The notes under the pieces are model-generated. The model saw only the letters and a list, made by a program, of their open reading frames with translations, was not told where the DNA came from and searched no databases. 64,000 nucleotides of DNA from Amycolatopsis japonica (GTDB lineage: Bacteria > Actinomycetota > Actinomycetes > Mycobacteriales > Pseudonocardiaceae), in assembly GCF_000732925.1 (NCBI RefSeq), contig NZ_CP008953.1, positions 6,014,001-6,078,000 on the forward strand. Reading direction: 5' to 3'. Shown piece by piece: positions 24,098 through 31,739 of this stretch; positions within the stretch are counted from its first letter, which is position 1; every line of letters starts with the position of its first letter. A program made the position numbers and the translations under genes.

Positions 24098-24400
24098 TCA
24101 GCCAGTGTCGTCAGATGCTAAATATTGCCGTTTTTCGCAGGTCAACGCCAGTTTGAGCCCGGGCCAGGTGCCACTGCGTGTCGGCCTGTATCGGGCTCTA
24201 CGTGGGCAACGGAGCCCAATCGGAGACGACGTGCCCGTCCATTCGGCAGCACGTTTGCTGCCAGCAGGACCACCATGCCCTCCGTTCACCGGCGCGGCCT
24301 CCTCCCGCACTCCCGGAATCGCCACCCACCCCCAAATGATCAAGACACTCCCGTCATCCTGCACCGCGACCTCCACCGCCCAAATGAAGGAGGACTTCAT
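24098..24400 (-). CDS. Hypothetical small protein (uncertain)
   Basis: An ATG at 24400 opens a 100-residue frame starting MKSSFIWAVEVAVQDDGSVL then IIWGWVAIPGVREEAAPVN, which has a plausible strand-rich composition. The second half is arginine- and proline-rich and may be non-coding, so the true gene could be truncated. The opposite strand carries AAGGAGG followed by ATG at 24399, but that frame runs into the CRISPR repeats and is rejected. No family is recognised. Confidence 0.25.
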   Translation of the reverse strand: MKSSFIWAVEVAVQDDGSVLIIWGWVAIPGVREEAAPVNGGHGGPAGSKRAAEWTGTSSPIGLRCPRRARYRPTRSGTWPGLKLALTCEKRQYLASDDTG

Positions 24401-24491
24401 GGCTGGCAACGTCTCCACCGCTTCCGCGCCATTATGGCCTTCAATACCATGGCACCGCCGCCGATTTCGGGTCGATCGCCTCTTTGGCAAG

Positions 24492-24703
24492 CGGATCATC
24501 CCCGCGCATGCGGGGAGCACTCCCAGGTTCCGCCAGGGTCTGCTTGTACGGCGGATCATCCCCGCACCTGCGGGGAGCACCTTCGATGCGCTTGCGCTGT
24601 CGATTTCCGGGCGCGGATCATCCCCGCGCCTGCGGGGAGCACTCCGTTGTCCGATGCGATCGGCACAACGGTGTCGGATCATCCCCGCGCCTGCGGGGAG
24701 CAC
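24492..24703 (-). CRISPR. Orphan type I-E-like CRISPR array, 4 repeats and 3 spacers
   Basis: Four 29-nt repeats begin at 24492, 24552, 24614 and 24675. On the plus strand they start CGGATCATCCCCGC and end TGCGGGGAGCAC. The last two are identical; the first two each carry one substitution in the hairpin loop region. Spacers are 31, 33 and 32 nt. The reverse complement (GTGCTCCCCGC...GGGGATGATCCG) is the canonical I-E orientation, so transcription should run on the minus strand, with the variant repeat at 24492 as the trailer end. No cas gene occurs in the window, so function would depend on Cas proteins encoded elsewhere. Confidence 0.93.
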
Positions 24704-25018
24704 ACTTGCTGACCTGGGATGATAGCGCGCCCTCAGACCAATCTGCTTCGGTTTACATGCGACAATCCGGAGGTAGGCGCCTTCCAAGAGCCCCGCGAAC
24801 CACAACCCTGGAGCACAACATCCGGTAGTACCAATGCTCCACTATGTCGGACCGCATCAACAAGACCGCAGCTCGCTCCAGCCGACCAGCAGAGTCTCGA
24901 ACATCACAGGCCAGCGCCTGCTTAGACCTGACTGACTGAGGCGTGCGTCAGAAGCTCGAGTCTCGTTGGACGATCCCCCGCGCGACGGTGAGCAGGCCCA
25001 CACCGAGCCGCGATCGCA
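24704..25018. other. Region next to the CRISPR array, possible leader
   Basis: About 315 bp on the presumed leader side of the array. Bases 24704-24780 contain the array-proximal sequence where a minus-strand leader promoter would lie, but it is not notably AT-rich and I cannot define a promoter. No gene is supported. Confidence 0.4.
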
Positions 25019-25273
25019 TCATCGGGTCACACAAGCGGGCGGAGCAGATCTCGCATACTGACCAACCGCTGCCCCCGGGACACCGGCCTCGACCGTCCCC
25101 GTGGTCACCACCTCGCCGGTCGTGGTCCCGATGTCGCCCTCCGTCGTGCCGCGAAGCACGTCGAACTCAGCGAACGTGCCGACCACCCGGCCCGCAGCGT
25201 CGACCACGGGCAACCCAGCGAAACCGTGTTCGACGAGAAGCGCGAGCGGATGTCGCGGAACGTCATTGGCCAC
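25019..25273 (-). pseudogene. CBS domain protein fragment
   Basis: The frame begins HPLALLVEHGFAGLPVVDAA then GRVVGTFAEFDVLRG, the core of one CBS nucleotide-binding domain (strand-turn GLPVVDAAGRVVG). It then degenerates into threonine/valine-rich sequence, with no second CBS motif. CBS proteins normally carry two such domains, so this is a remnant. It sits between the CRISPR array and the recombinase fragment in a region of gene debris. Confidence 0.55.
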
Positions 25274-25313
25274 TCCGGCACTGGTCCTTGTTTCAAGTGT
25301 TCCTATAGCCGGA

Positions 25314-25520
25314 TCAGGCGGTGTGGCGGTTGTGTCGTTGGTCGCGCGGGACGATGGCGGCGACGGCTTCGGCGGTGTCGCGGGCGAGTTCGGGCAGGAC
25401 GTGGGCGTAGGTGTCTGCGGTGACCGCGATGGAGGAGTGGCCGAGCAACTCTTGCACGACTTTGAGGTCCGCTCCGGCGGCGATCATGAGGGTGGCCGCG
25501 CCGTGGCGTAGGTGGTGCTC
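25314..25520 (-). pseudogene. Tyrosine recombinase (phage-type integrase), C-terminal fragment
   Basis: Residues HHLRHGAATLMIAAGADLKV followed by VQELLGHSSIAVTADTYAHVLPEL form the C-terminal catalytic box of a tyrosine recombinase: the HxLRH arginine motif, the LGHSS histidine and the Tyr nucleophile in DTYAHV. Everything upstream, including the first catalytic Arg and the core-binding domain, is missing; the frame passes into sequence antisense to a kdpD fragment at about 25515. It is probably the leftover integrase of the element that used the tRNA att site at 24036. Confidence 0.75.
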
Positions 25521-25889
25521 GCCGACATTACGCCGCAGGCGCTGCGCAGACGGCTCGCCCACGGCAACATCTACGCCGCTCAGAAGGTCGACGCCGCGCT
25601 CGCCAACTACTTCTGAGTCGGCAATCTCACGGCCTTACGAGAGCTGGCTCGGCAGCGGGTGGCCGCCCAGGTAGACGTAACGTTGCAGCGCTATCGCAGC
25701 GAGCGATCACCGGTACCTGTGAAGCTCGGGAAAGGTGTTCCCCGCGATCACCGGCGGGCCGAGAGCAAGCCCCTGCTCCGCGGGGCCCGATGCATCGCGC
25801 TGCGCGCCGGTACCGAGCTGCTGGAGTTATACGTCATGCGCGGCGACAGACAAGCCGATGCTCCCCCGAATACGACGCCAGCCCGGTGA
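25512..25889 (+). pseudogene. kdpD: kdpD sensor kinase fragment with in-frame stop
   Basis: The plus strand reads VVLADITPQALRRRLAHGNI then YAAQKVDAALANYF, TGA (25614-25616), VGNLTALRELARQRVAAQVD and VTLQRYRSERS. This is the conserved N-terminal KdpD region (normally ANYFRxGNLTALRELAL), with the stop standing where Arg is usual; CGA to TGA is one change. The same frame continues with ARCIALRAGTELLELYVMRGD, resembling the universal-stress-like domain that follows in KdpD. Only about 125 of some 850 residues remain, and no kdpABC or kdpE is nearby. The left end abuts the recombinase fragment. Confidence 0.75.
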
Positions 25890-25923
25890 ACCGAAGTTCA
25901 CTGGGCCGGCATGATCGCGAGAC

Positions 25924-26064
25924 TCAGACCACCGGAATCGTTGAGGTCAGCAATGCCGTCGATGTTCCGTAGTGAACGTAAAGCCCGCCAGTGGAACCGA
26001 TCTCCGTCACGCTGGTCCACGTTCCGTCCGTGCTGGACTTTCCAGGGCCTGGCTTCACCGACAC
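25924..26064 (-). CDS. Possible 46-residue peptide or coding fragment
   Basis: A minus-strand frame reads VSVKPGPGKSSTDGTWTSVT then EIGSTGGLYVHYGTSTALL and TSTIPVV before a TGA at 25924. The composition (Gly/Ser/Thr with Trp, Tyr and alternating Val) looks like a secreted beta-structured tail rather than shadow. The frame has a stop upstream at about 26115 and no clear ribosome-binding site. It follows the small membrane protein gene at 26103. No family recognised. Confidence 0.25.
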   Translation of the reverse strand: MSVKPGPGKSSTDGTWTSVTEIGSTGGLYVHYGTSTALLTSTIPVV

Positions 26065-26102
26065 CAGAACTAGCAGCGGCGGCAGAACTTTGCTGTCCAG
26101 CC

Positions 26103-26270
26103 CTAATCTCGTCGTTTAGACTTGCGCGAGCGAATTGCCGCGCCCAGCAGGGCGCCGATCGCGGCACCGATCAGGGGAACCCCGATCGAAGGAGCCTGGT
26201 TGACCCAGAAGACGACTCCTGTTCCGCACAGCAGTATCAAGAAGATGTAGCCCGCGCTATTCTTTGACAT
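26103..26270 (-). CDS. Small two-helix membrane protein (55 residues)
   Basis: ATG at 26270 opens MSKNSAGYIFLILLCGTGVV, then a turn FWVNQAPSIGVPL and a second hydrophobic stretch IGAAIGALLGAAI, ending in a strongly basic tail RSRKSKRRD. Two membrane spans with a cytoplasmic basic C-terminus are likely. It begins 27 bp after the stop of the Gly-rich gene at 26298 and is on the same strand, so the two probably form an operon. Such pairs can be bacteriocin/immunity or toxin/partner modules, but no family evidence supports a function. Confidence 0.55.
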   Translation of the reverse strand: MSKNSAGYIFLILLCGTGVVFWVNQAPSIGVPLIGAAIGALLGAAIRSRKSKRRD

Positions 26271-26297
26271 TTTCGTCCAATCTGCGGCCCGGGCAGC

Positions 26298-26552
26298 TCA
26301 GTCTGTTGGCCAGTTGTACTTGTCGAAGGGATCATAGGTCGAGTCGTTGGGATTGTTGCAGCGATAGGTTGTGGCGAGGCCGACTCCGCCACCTGCCACA
26401 CCACTGCCCCAAAGGCCTAAGGGAGACGCGAGGAGACCGACTCCGACGCTGAGTGCCGCGCTGGCGTAGTCGCAGAAACCGAGCGAATATCCACCGCCGC
26501 CTGCGCCGCCTCCGCCGCGCCGACGTGGTGAGTAGTGCATGCGCCGTATCAC
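26298..26552 (-). CDS. Gly-rich small hydrophobic protein of unknown function
   Basis: Up to 84 residues (GTG 26552, or ATG 26540). A basic start (MHYSPRRRGGGGAGGGGYS) is followed by a Cys (SLGFCDYASAALS), a long small-residue hydrophobic stretch (VGVGLLASPLGLWGSGVAGG) and a polar C-terminus YRCNNPNDSTYDPFDKYNW. The two cysteines, about 38 residues apart, flank the hydrophobic core. The GG-rich leader-like N-terminus and small hydrophobic core recall bacteriocin-type peptides, but this is inference only. The 55-residue membrane protein downstream is likely co-transcribed. Confidence 0.5.
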   Translation of the reverse strand: MIRRMHYSPRRRGGGGAGGGGYSLGFCDYASAALSVGVGLLASPLGLWGSGVAGGGVGLATTYRCNNPNDSTYDPFDKYNWPTD

Positions 26553-26640
26553 GACGCGATGGTTGCGCGCGTACCGGGACGATCGATGGTAGCCGCGCTG
26601 GCCGGCGCGGCATCACCGAGAAGGACGAGAAGCCGGTCGG

Positions 26641-27696
26641 TCATGGCAAGGCTAGGCGGAAGATCTTGCGGATGACCGAGCCGAGTTGTTTCGACAGGGA
26701 GCCGGTGTTGTAGGGCAGGCCGTGCTTCTCGCAGATCTGCCGCACCTCGGCCGCGATCCGCGGGTAGCGGCGGGAGGGGATGTCGGGGAACAGGTGGTGC
26801 TCGATCTGGTGGCTGAGGTTGCCGGACAGCAGGTGAAACAGCGGGCTTCCGGTGATGTTCGCGGAGCCGAGCATCTGACGCAGATACCACTGCCCCTTGC
26901 TCTCGTTTTCGCTCTCCTCTTCTGGGAACACCTCGGCTCCGTCGGGGAAATGACCACAGAAGATGATCGAAAACGCCCACAGGTTGCGGATCAGATTCGC
27001 GCAGACGTTCGCCGCCAGGGTGACCGGGAACAGCGGACCGGTCAGCGCCGGGAAGATCAGATAGTCCTTGCCCGCCTGTCCGCCCACTTTGCGCAGCATC
27101 GGGCCGAGCAACGGGCGGATCTCCGCCCATGACCGCCGTCCTTGCACGATCCGGTCCGCTTCGAGGTCGTGCAGCATGATCCCGTACTCGAAGAACACCG
27201 CCTGCGCCGCCGCGTAGAGCGGATTGCCGAGGTAGTACGGATTCCACTTCTGATCTTCGGTGATCCGGATGATGCCGTAACCGACGTCGCGATCCTTGTC
27301 GAGGATGTTGGTGTAGGTGTGGTGCATGAAATTGTGTGAACGGCGCCACTGGCCACTCGGGCAGACCATGTCCCATTCGAAGGTCCGCGAGTTCAGCGTC
27401 GGATCCTTCATCCAGTCGTACTGACCATGCAGGACGTTGTGCCCGATCTCCATGTTGTCCAAGATCTTCGACAACGCCAGCGCGCCCACACCGGCGATCC
27501 ACGCCGGCGGGAACCAGCCCGCGAACAGCAGCACCCGGCCCGACACCTCACTGAGCCGTTGCACCGCGACGACCCGGCGAATGTAATCGGCGTCGTCCGC
27601 GCCGAGATCCGCCACCACACGCTGTCGCAGCGAATCCAGCTCCTTGCCGATGAGCTCTATCTGGCTCTGGTCGAGCCGGCGGGTCGTCGTGGTCAT
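26641..27696 (-). CDS. Membrane fatty acid (acyl-lipid/acyl-CoA) desaturase
   Basis: A 351-residue member of the membrane di-iron desaturase family. Three histidine boxes are present: HNVLH at residues 86-90, HNFMHH at 121-126, and HQIEHHLFP near residue 300. Hydrophobic segments around residues 54-78 and 200-235 are consistent with four spans. These enzymes introduce a double bond into acyl chains using O2 and a ferredoxin or reductase partner; none is encoded next to it. It resembles actinobacterial DesA3-type enzymes. ATG at 27696 overlaps the upstream decayed transporter by 4 bp, so it may have been the second gene of that operon. Confidence 0.92.
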   Translation of the reverse strand: MTTTTRRLDQSQIELIGKELDSLRQRVVADLGADDADYIRRVVAVQRLSEVSGRVLLFAGWFPPAWIAGVGALALSKILDNMEIGHNVLHGQYDWMKDPTLNSRTFEWDMVCPSGQWRRSHNFMHHTYTNILDKDRDVGYGIIRITEDQKWNPYYLGNPLYAAAQAVFFEYGIMLHDLEADRIVQGRRSWAEIRPLLGPMLRKVGGQAGKDYLIFPALTGPLFPVTLAANVCANLIRNLWAFSIIFCGHFPDGAEVFPEEESENESKGQWYLRQMLGSANITGSPLFHLLSGNLSHQIEHHLFPDIPSRRYPRIAAEVRQICEKHGLPYNTGSLSKQLGSVIRKIFRLALP

Positions 27697-28479
27697 GGGG
27701 CGTCTCCTTGCCGTGGTTCGGGTTCCCGGTCGAGACCGGGTTCAGGCGGGCCGGACTCCGCGGGTCTGCTCGCCAGCAGGGGCACGGCCAGCAACGCCCC
27801 GGCGATGCCACCGACGAGCAGCCCGGTCGCGATGGCCGGCACCAGCGCGATCAAGACCGCGACCGTGCCCGCCACCACCGAGCCGATGATCGGCACGAAC
27901 GCGCCGAGGAACACCAGCGCCGACAAGGGCACGGCCAACGGAACACCCAGTACGGCCATGCCGATACCGATGCCGACCGCGATCGTCGCGCGCACATAGT
28001 TGACGAGCGCGGCCAGGCTCCGCCTCCAGGCGACGTCGGCCCTGGTCCGCGTCCGGCCGGGTACCGCACGCAGCAGGAACGCCCAGATTCCAGGTCCGTG
28101 CGCGAGAAGGAAGATCAAGACGAACAACACGAGCAGCGCCTGCGCCAGCACTCCACCGACTGTCGCCGCCGTGCTCAGCGCCCCGGAGGTCAAGCCGGTC
28201 CGGGAATTCGTCAGCGTGGTCACCAGGTCGTTGACCGAATCCCGGAGTTGTGCGGCGCTGAGATGGAGCGGGCCGGTGGTGAGCATCGCGGCCAGCAGCA
28301 AGGCGATCGCCACCGGCACGACCACCGCGGCCAGATAGCCGGCGACCAGACTGAGCAGGTACAGGGTCGCGCCGACGACGAGCAAGCCACCACCCGGACT
28401 CCGCAGTCACCCGCAAAAGGCGCGGGACCACCAGCCGGGCATCGTCGGGAACGTTCGGCTCGTGCCGGGAGTCGGCCAT
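27693..28479 (-). pseudogene. AI-2E family transporter, frameshifted and internally deleted
   Basis: From ATG at 28479 the sequence reads NVPDDARLVVPRLLRVTAES, then the frame is lost near 28385 and resumes one frame over at LVVGATLYLLSLVAGYLAAV. The remaining 230 residues match AI-2E transporters but with blocks missing: LLLAAML runs directly into TTGPLHLS, and VAVLIALV directly into PAIATGLLVGGIAGALLAVP. About 250 of the normal 350-400 residues remain. A shift plus several deletions argue for decay; a functional mini-transporter is unlikely. The conserved C-terminal loop motif with the Gln-rich segment is absent. Confidence 0.7.
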
Positions 28480-28660
28480 GGGCAGGCCTCTCGTGCGCTG
28501 CGGACGGCTCGTCGGCTCATTCGGTCGTCACTGTGACGACACCGAACGGGCGCCGCCGGGTCCGGAGCGGTCCTTCAGAACATCGGGCGATGACCGTCCC
28601 GCTCCTGAAAGCAACGATGTGCTGTATCGACGTTAGCCCCCTTTACTCCGGAACGCAGGG

Positions 28661-29026
28661 TCAGTACGACTCCCCTGGCCGGGGCAGGGCGAACCGGCGG
28701 ATCAGCATCGTGGCCAGTGACCCGATGCCCAGCCACACGATCGCGGCGAGACCGCTGTTGAGCAGCACTCGGAACTTCGCATCGGCCGGGGTGAACATGT
28801 CGTCGAACCCCAGCGAAACACCGGCGGCGAACCCTCGGACGAACTCGGCCACCCCGTTCGCGGGGTTGGCCTCACCGAAAACCAGCACGATCCACGCCAC
28901 GAGCGCCGCCGCGAACAGTCCACAAAGGACTCTGATGAGGGTGCAGGCAACCGACACCGTCCTCCGGCGGCTCCACCGCCGCCGATCGCGCTCCGCGCTG
29001 TCGGTGAACGGCTCCAGCTCCGCCAT
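28661..29026 (-). CDS. Small integral membrane protein, unknown function
   Basis: A 121-residue protein. A charged N-terminus (MAELEPFTDSAERDRRRWSRRR) precedes one hydrophobic helix (CTLIRVLCGLFAAALVAWIV), a loop with GEANPANGVAEFVRGFAAGV, and a second helix (LNSGLAAIVWLGIGSLATML). It ends RRFALPRPGESY. ATG at 29026 is preceded by AACGAGGATC; the longer frame upstream is shadow over the next gene. This topology is common in actinobacterial hypothetical membrane proteins. It lies 65 bp downstream of the GlsB-like gene on the same strand, so the two may be co-transcribed with stress-related functions. Confidence 0.75.
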   Translation of the reverse strand: MAELEPFTDSAERDRRRWSRRRTVSVACTLIRVLCGLFAAALVAWIVLVFGEANPANGVAEFVRGFAAGVSLGFDDMFTPADAKFRVLLNSGLAAIVWLGIGSLATMLIRRFALPRPGESY

Positions 29027-29091
29027 GATCCTCGTTCCCCGCCTCTCGGAACGCGACGCCTGGCGCCATCGCCATCCCGCCGCCGGGCCGG

Positions 29092-29385
29092 TCATCGGCG
29101 CACCCGCCAGCGAGGCTTGGGCCTGAGGAGTCCTCCGCTGATCGCGTGATGGATCATCAGGAGCAGCACCGATCCCACGATGGCGGTGGCCCAGGTTGTG
29201 AGGTCGAAGAACCCCTGTGCGGCATCGATCCCGAGGTAGGCCGCGGCGATCCAGCCACCGAGGACGGCCCCGGTGACTCCGACGAGAATCGAGACGACGA
29301 GGACCTGCTTCGTTCGACGACGCGACACCGACCTGGCGATGACGCCGGCTACGAGGCCGAGCACGATCCAGGCGAGAATGCCCAT
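29092..29385 (-). CDS. GlsB/YeaQ/YmgE-family stress membrane protein
   Basis: A 97-residue protein that starts MGILAWIVLGLVAGVIARSV, the hallmark of the transglycosylase-associated (YeaQ/YmgE) family. It continues with VSILVGVTGAVLGGWIAA and a third hydrophobic segment near residues 63-80, giving three membrane spans. Family members are induced in general stress and stationary phase. ATG at 29385 is preceded by AAGGAG at 6 bp. It is divergent from the STAS gene at 29749, the first of the partner-switching genes, which fits control by an alternative stress sigma factor, though no promoter is defined. Confidence 0.88.
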   Translation of the reverse strand: MGILAWIVLGLVAGVIARSVSRRRTKQVLVVSILVGVTGAVLGGWIAAAYLGIDAAQGFFDLTTWATAIVGSVLLLMIHHAISGGLLRPKPRWRVRR

Positions 29386-29748
29386 GACGACTCCTTGGCG
29401 AAACAACGGCTCGAGCCTGAGACGCCAAGGTCCGGGGCGAAACCCGATACACCACGATCCGTTCCGCCCGGTTCCGGACGACCGATCGGGTGACACGTAC
29501 CAGCGTAGACCCTGATCTCGGTGCCGGGCCCACCGATGCGAGACCGGTACCTCCGGCAGAGCAGCCGATCTGGAGAGGCCTCTTTTATTCTCAGTACGCG
29601 GTAGACTGTCGGGGACAGCGCCGGAGTGCCCAGACACCGCCCTCACGACGATCGCCCGTCAACCGGTCGTATCTGTCCCTCAGCCCGTGCGCCTGTCACT
29701 TCCGTGCGGCGAGCTTCAGCGACGGCCGGCCAGTCTGGAGCCAGGATC
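29386..29748. other. Divergent intergenic region of the stress island
   Basis: A 363-bp region between the GlsB-like gene (-) and the STAS gene (+). It contains the AT-richer patch CTCTTTTATTCTCAGTACG near 29580 where a promoter could lie. I cannot identify a convincing sigma-B type element, repeat or RNA gene. Confidence 0.4.
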
Positions 29749-30288
29749 GTGAAACTCATAACGCTCGATCTTCGCCGGTCGCGTCGTCCACGACCAGATC
29801 GCACGGCGCTCGGCGCGACTCCGCAGAACAGGACGGACCTCGGACTCGTTCGCGCGGTCATCGAGGTCCCCGCCGGCGGACAGCAGCCTCCCGCGCTTTG
29901 TTCCCCTCCTCTGTCCGTGACAGCGGAACAACTCGGCCGGACACTGGTGCTCATCGTGGACGGCGACCTGGACCTGCACACCGCACCCGCGGCACGCCAG
30001 GCGATCGAGGCGGCGTTGAGCCGTCGGCCGCGACGGCTGATCGTGGACTTGACTCACGTCCAATTCCTGAACTCCGCCGGGTTGGAGGTCCTCCTGGCCG
30101 CCCATCGGAAAGCCGCCCCGCACACCGATTTCCGGCTGGTCGCCACCACGCGCACCGTCTTTCGGCCACTGCAGATCACCGGGCTGCACGAACAACTGAT
30201 CATCCACGGTTCACGCTCGGCAGCCATCGCCACATCGGCCGGGACCGACGACGACTCGCCAGCCAGACGACCCCGGCCCGGCCACTAG
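29749..30288 (+). CDS. STAS-domain anti-sigma factor antagonist
   Basis: About 179 residues. An N-terminal 65-residue extension of low complexity leads to a STAS domain: LVLIVDGDLDLHTAPAARQA, then RRLIVDLTHVQFLNSAGLEV with the phosphorylatable Ser of the NSAGL motif, then FRLVATTRTVFRPLQITGLH. Such proteins bind RsbW-like kinases and free a sigma factor when unphosphorylated. GTG at 29749 has AGGATC just upstream; the longer open frame is not needed for the fold. A candidate kinase partner starts 118 bp downstream, but another STAS protein lies at 32393, so pairing is ambiguous. Confidence 0.82.
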   Translation: MKLITLDLRRSRRPRPDRTALGATPQNRTDLGLVRAVIEVPAGGQQPPALCSPPLSVTAEQLGRTLVLIVDGDLDLHTAPAARQAIEAALSRRPRRLIVDLTHVQFLNSAGLEVLLAAHRKAAPHTDFRLVATTRTVFRPLQITGLHEQLIIHGSRSAAIATSAGTDDDSPARRPRPGH

Positions 30289-30406
30289 CTCGAATCGACA
30301 CGGTCATGACCAGCACCAAGCAAACTTCGCCATCACCTCCGTACACCGCCGGACCGCCACCAGAGCGCGCCGGCACCGCGAACCGAGCAACCAAGGAACA
30401 GCCGCC

Positions 30407-30802
30407 ATGCCCGCGAGATCCTCCGTCTTCTCACGCGAAGTCCTCGCCGTGGCGGCCGAAGCCCGCGTTCTCCGCGAGCTCGTGCTGGCGTGGCTCACGG
30501 TGCGCGGCTTCGGCACCGACCGGGCCGAGGACGCCAGGCTCGTCGCCAACGAAGCGATGGAAAACGTGATCCAGCACGCGTATCCCGCCGGAATCGACGG
30601 AACGATGTCCTTGACCATGACCGCCGACGAACACACCGTCACCGTGGTCGTCGCCGACACAGGGCGGGGATTCGCCGACGACAGCCGGATCGGTGACGGA
30701 CATGGCCTGCGCCTGATGTTCACGCTTTCCCCCGGAACCGTCATCACCACAGGCCCGGTCGGCACGACGGTACGGTCGGCCTGGCCATGGGCACCGCTCT
30801 GA
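30407..30802 (+). CDS. RsbW-like serine kinase / anti-sigma factor (HATPase_c_2)
   Basis: A 131-residue GHKL ATPase domain protein: N-box DARLVANEAMENVIQHAYP, G1 box VVVADTGRGFADD, G2 box GDGHGLRLM. This is the size and layout of anti-sigma kinases that phosphorylate STAS antagonists. ATG at 30407 with AAGGA nearby. Its position between the STAS gene and the GAF-ANTAR gene suggests a partner-switching module for stress or osmotic response. No sigma-B/F-like gene is present in the window; the double sigma factor at 16972 is ECF-like and not an obvious partner. Confidence 0.88.
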   Translation: MPARSSVFSREVLAVAAEARVLRELVLAWLTVRGFGTDRAEDARLVANEAMENVIQHAYPAGIDGTMSLTMTADEHTVTVVVADTGRGFADDSRIGDGHGLRLMFTLSPGTVITTGPVGTTVRSAWPWAPL

Positions 30803-30947
30803 CCTGTCACGACGACCGTTCGGCGGCTGCCGGGCCCATGGTCAGGGAGGAAGATGAGGTCTTGGCAGGTCCGCCGCGCCACCGCGAAGTGCTGTGCGCC
30901 AAACGCTTCGTCGAGGTCGAACCCACGAACGTTTGGGAGCGCCACGC

Positions 30948-31703
30948 ATGACCGACATTCCGGACGACGGAAACACCGCGCGCCGCCCACGCGAGCGCCG
31001 AATATCCCGGACCTTCATCAGGCTGGCCGACACCCAGGTCTCGGCCTTCGACCTCGCCGACTCTCTCAACGGCCTGGCCGAGCAGTGCGTCGAACTCCTC
31101 GCCGTGCCGGCTGCTGGGGTTCTCCTGCTCGACCCGCACGGAAATCTGGCGGCCGCGGCGCCATCCGCGCAGCGTGAGAAGCTGATGGCACTGTTCAGTA
31201 CGGGAGCGGACAGCGGATTCTGGGCCGACATCCTCCAGAGCGGGACGGCGGTCCACTGCGCCGAACTCCACAGCGAGCCGGCACGCTGGCCGTCGTTCAC
31301 CACCGCGGCCGGGAAATGCGGGTTCACAGCCCTCCACGCCCTGCCCATGCGGCTGCGTGAGCGGACCATCGGCGTCTTGATACTGCTCAGCAGCGAACCC
31401 GGCGGCGCGGACAGCGATGATCTCGCCCTCGCGCAGGCCTTGGCCGACATCGCCACCATCGGCATCCTGCAACACCGCGCGATCGAAACCGGCGACCGGC
31501 TCAACCAACAACTGCAGACCGCCCTGACCAGCCGCGTCGTGATCGAACAGGCCAAGGGAGTCCTCTCCCACCACGGGTCCCTCTCCATGGACGAAGCGTT
31601 CCGGCGCCTGCGTCGCTACACGCGATCCCACAACCGTCTCCTGACCGACCTGGCGGGCTCCGTCGCCGACGGCACAGCGGACCTCGACGCGATCCTCGCC
31701 TGA
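30948..31703 (+). CDS. GAF-ANTAR RNA-binding regulator
   Basis: A 251-residue protein. The GAF sensor domain spans about residues 15-165 (LNGLAEQCVELLAVPAAGVL, FTALHALPMRLRERTIGVLI). The ANTAR RNA-binding domain is at the C-terminus (LNQQLQTALTSRVVIEQAKG with its AKG motif, then MDEAFRRLRRYTRSHNRLL). ANTAR proteins bind paired RNA hairpins and prevent transcription termination. ATG at 30948 is preceded by GGGAG at 8 bp. Neighbouring STAS and RsbW-like genes place it in a signalling island. The signal sensed by GAF is unknown. Confidence 0.9.
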   Translation: MTDIPDDGNTARRPRERRISRTFIRLADTQVSAFDLADSLNGLAEQCVELLAVPAAGVLLLDPHGNLAAAAPSAQREKLMALFSTGADSGFWADILQSGTAVHCAELHSEPARWPSFTTAAGKCGFTALHALPMRLRERTIGVLILLSSEPGGADSDDLALAQALADIATIGILQHRAIETGDRLNQQLQTALTSRVVIEQAKGVLSHHGSLSMDEAFRRLRRYTRSHNRLLTDLAGSVADGTADLDAILA

Positions 31704-31739
31704 GCGACCCGAACCACCAGTCATCTGTACCTGCACCGC

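Noticed and set aside
24036..24130. A complete tRNA-Met/Ile gene
   Set aside because: No D-arm and no matching 5' acceptor strand within 60 nt upstream on the minus strand, and the anticodon stem cannot pair.
24105..24805. Open frames with repeated peptide RIIPAPAGST or VLPAGAGMIR
   Set aside because: The repeats are translations of the CRISPR repeats in different frames; no ribosome-binding site or family supports a protein.
25690..25780. A degenerate CRISPR repeat (GTGTTCCCCGCGATCACCGG)
   Set aside because: It resembles a repeat half only and falls inside the kdpD relic; there is no second copy at array spacing.
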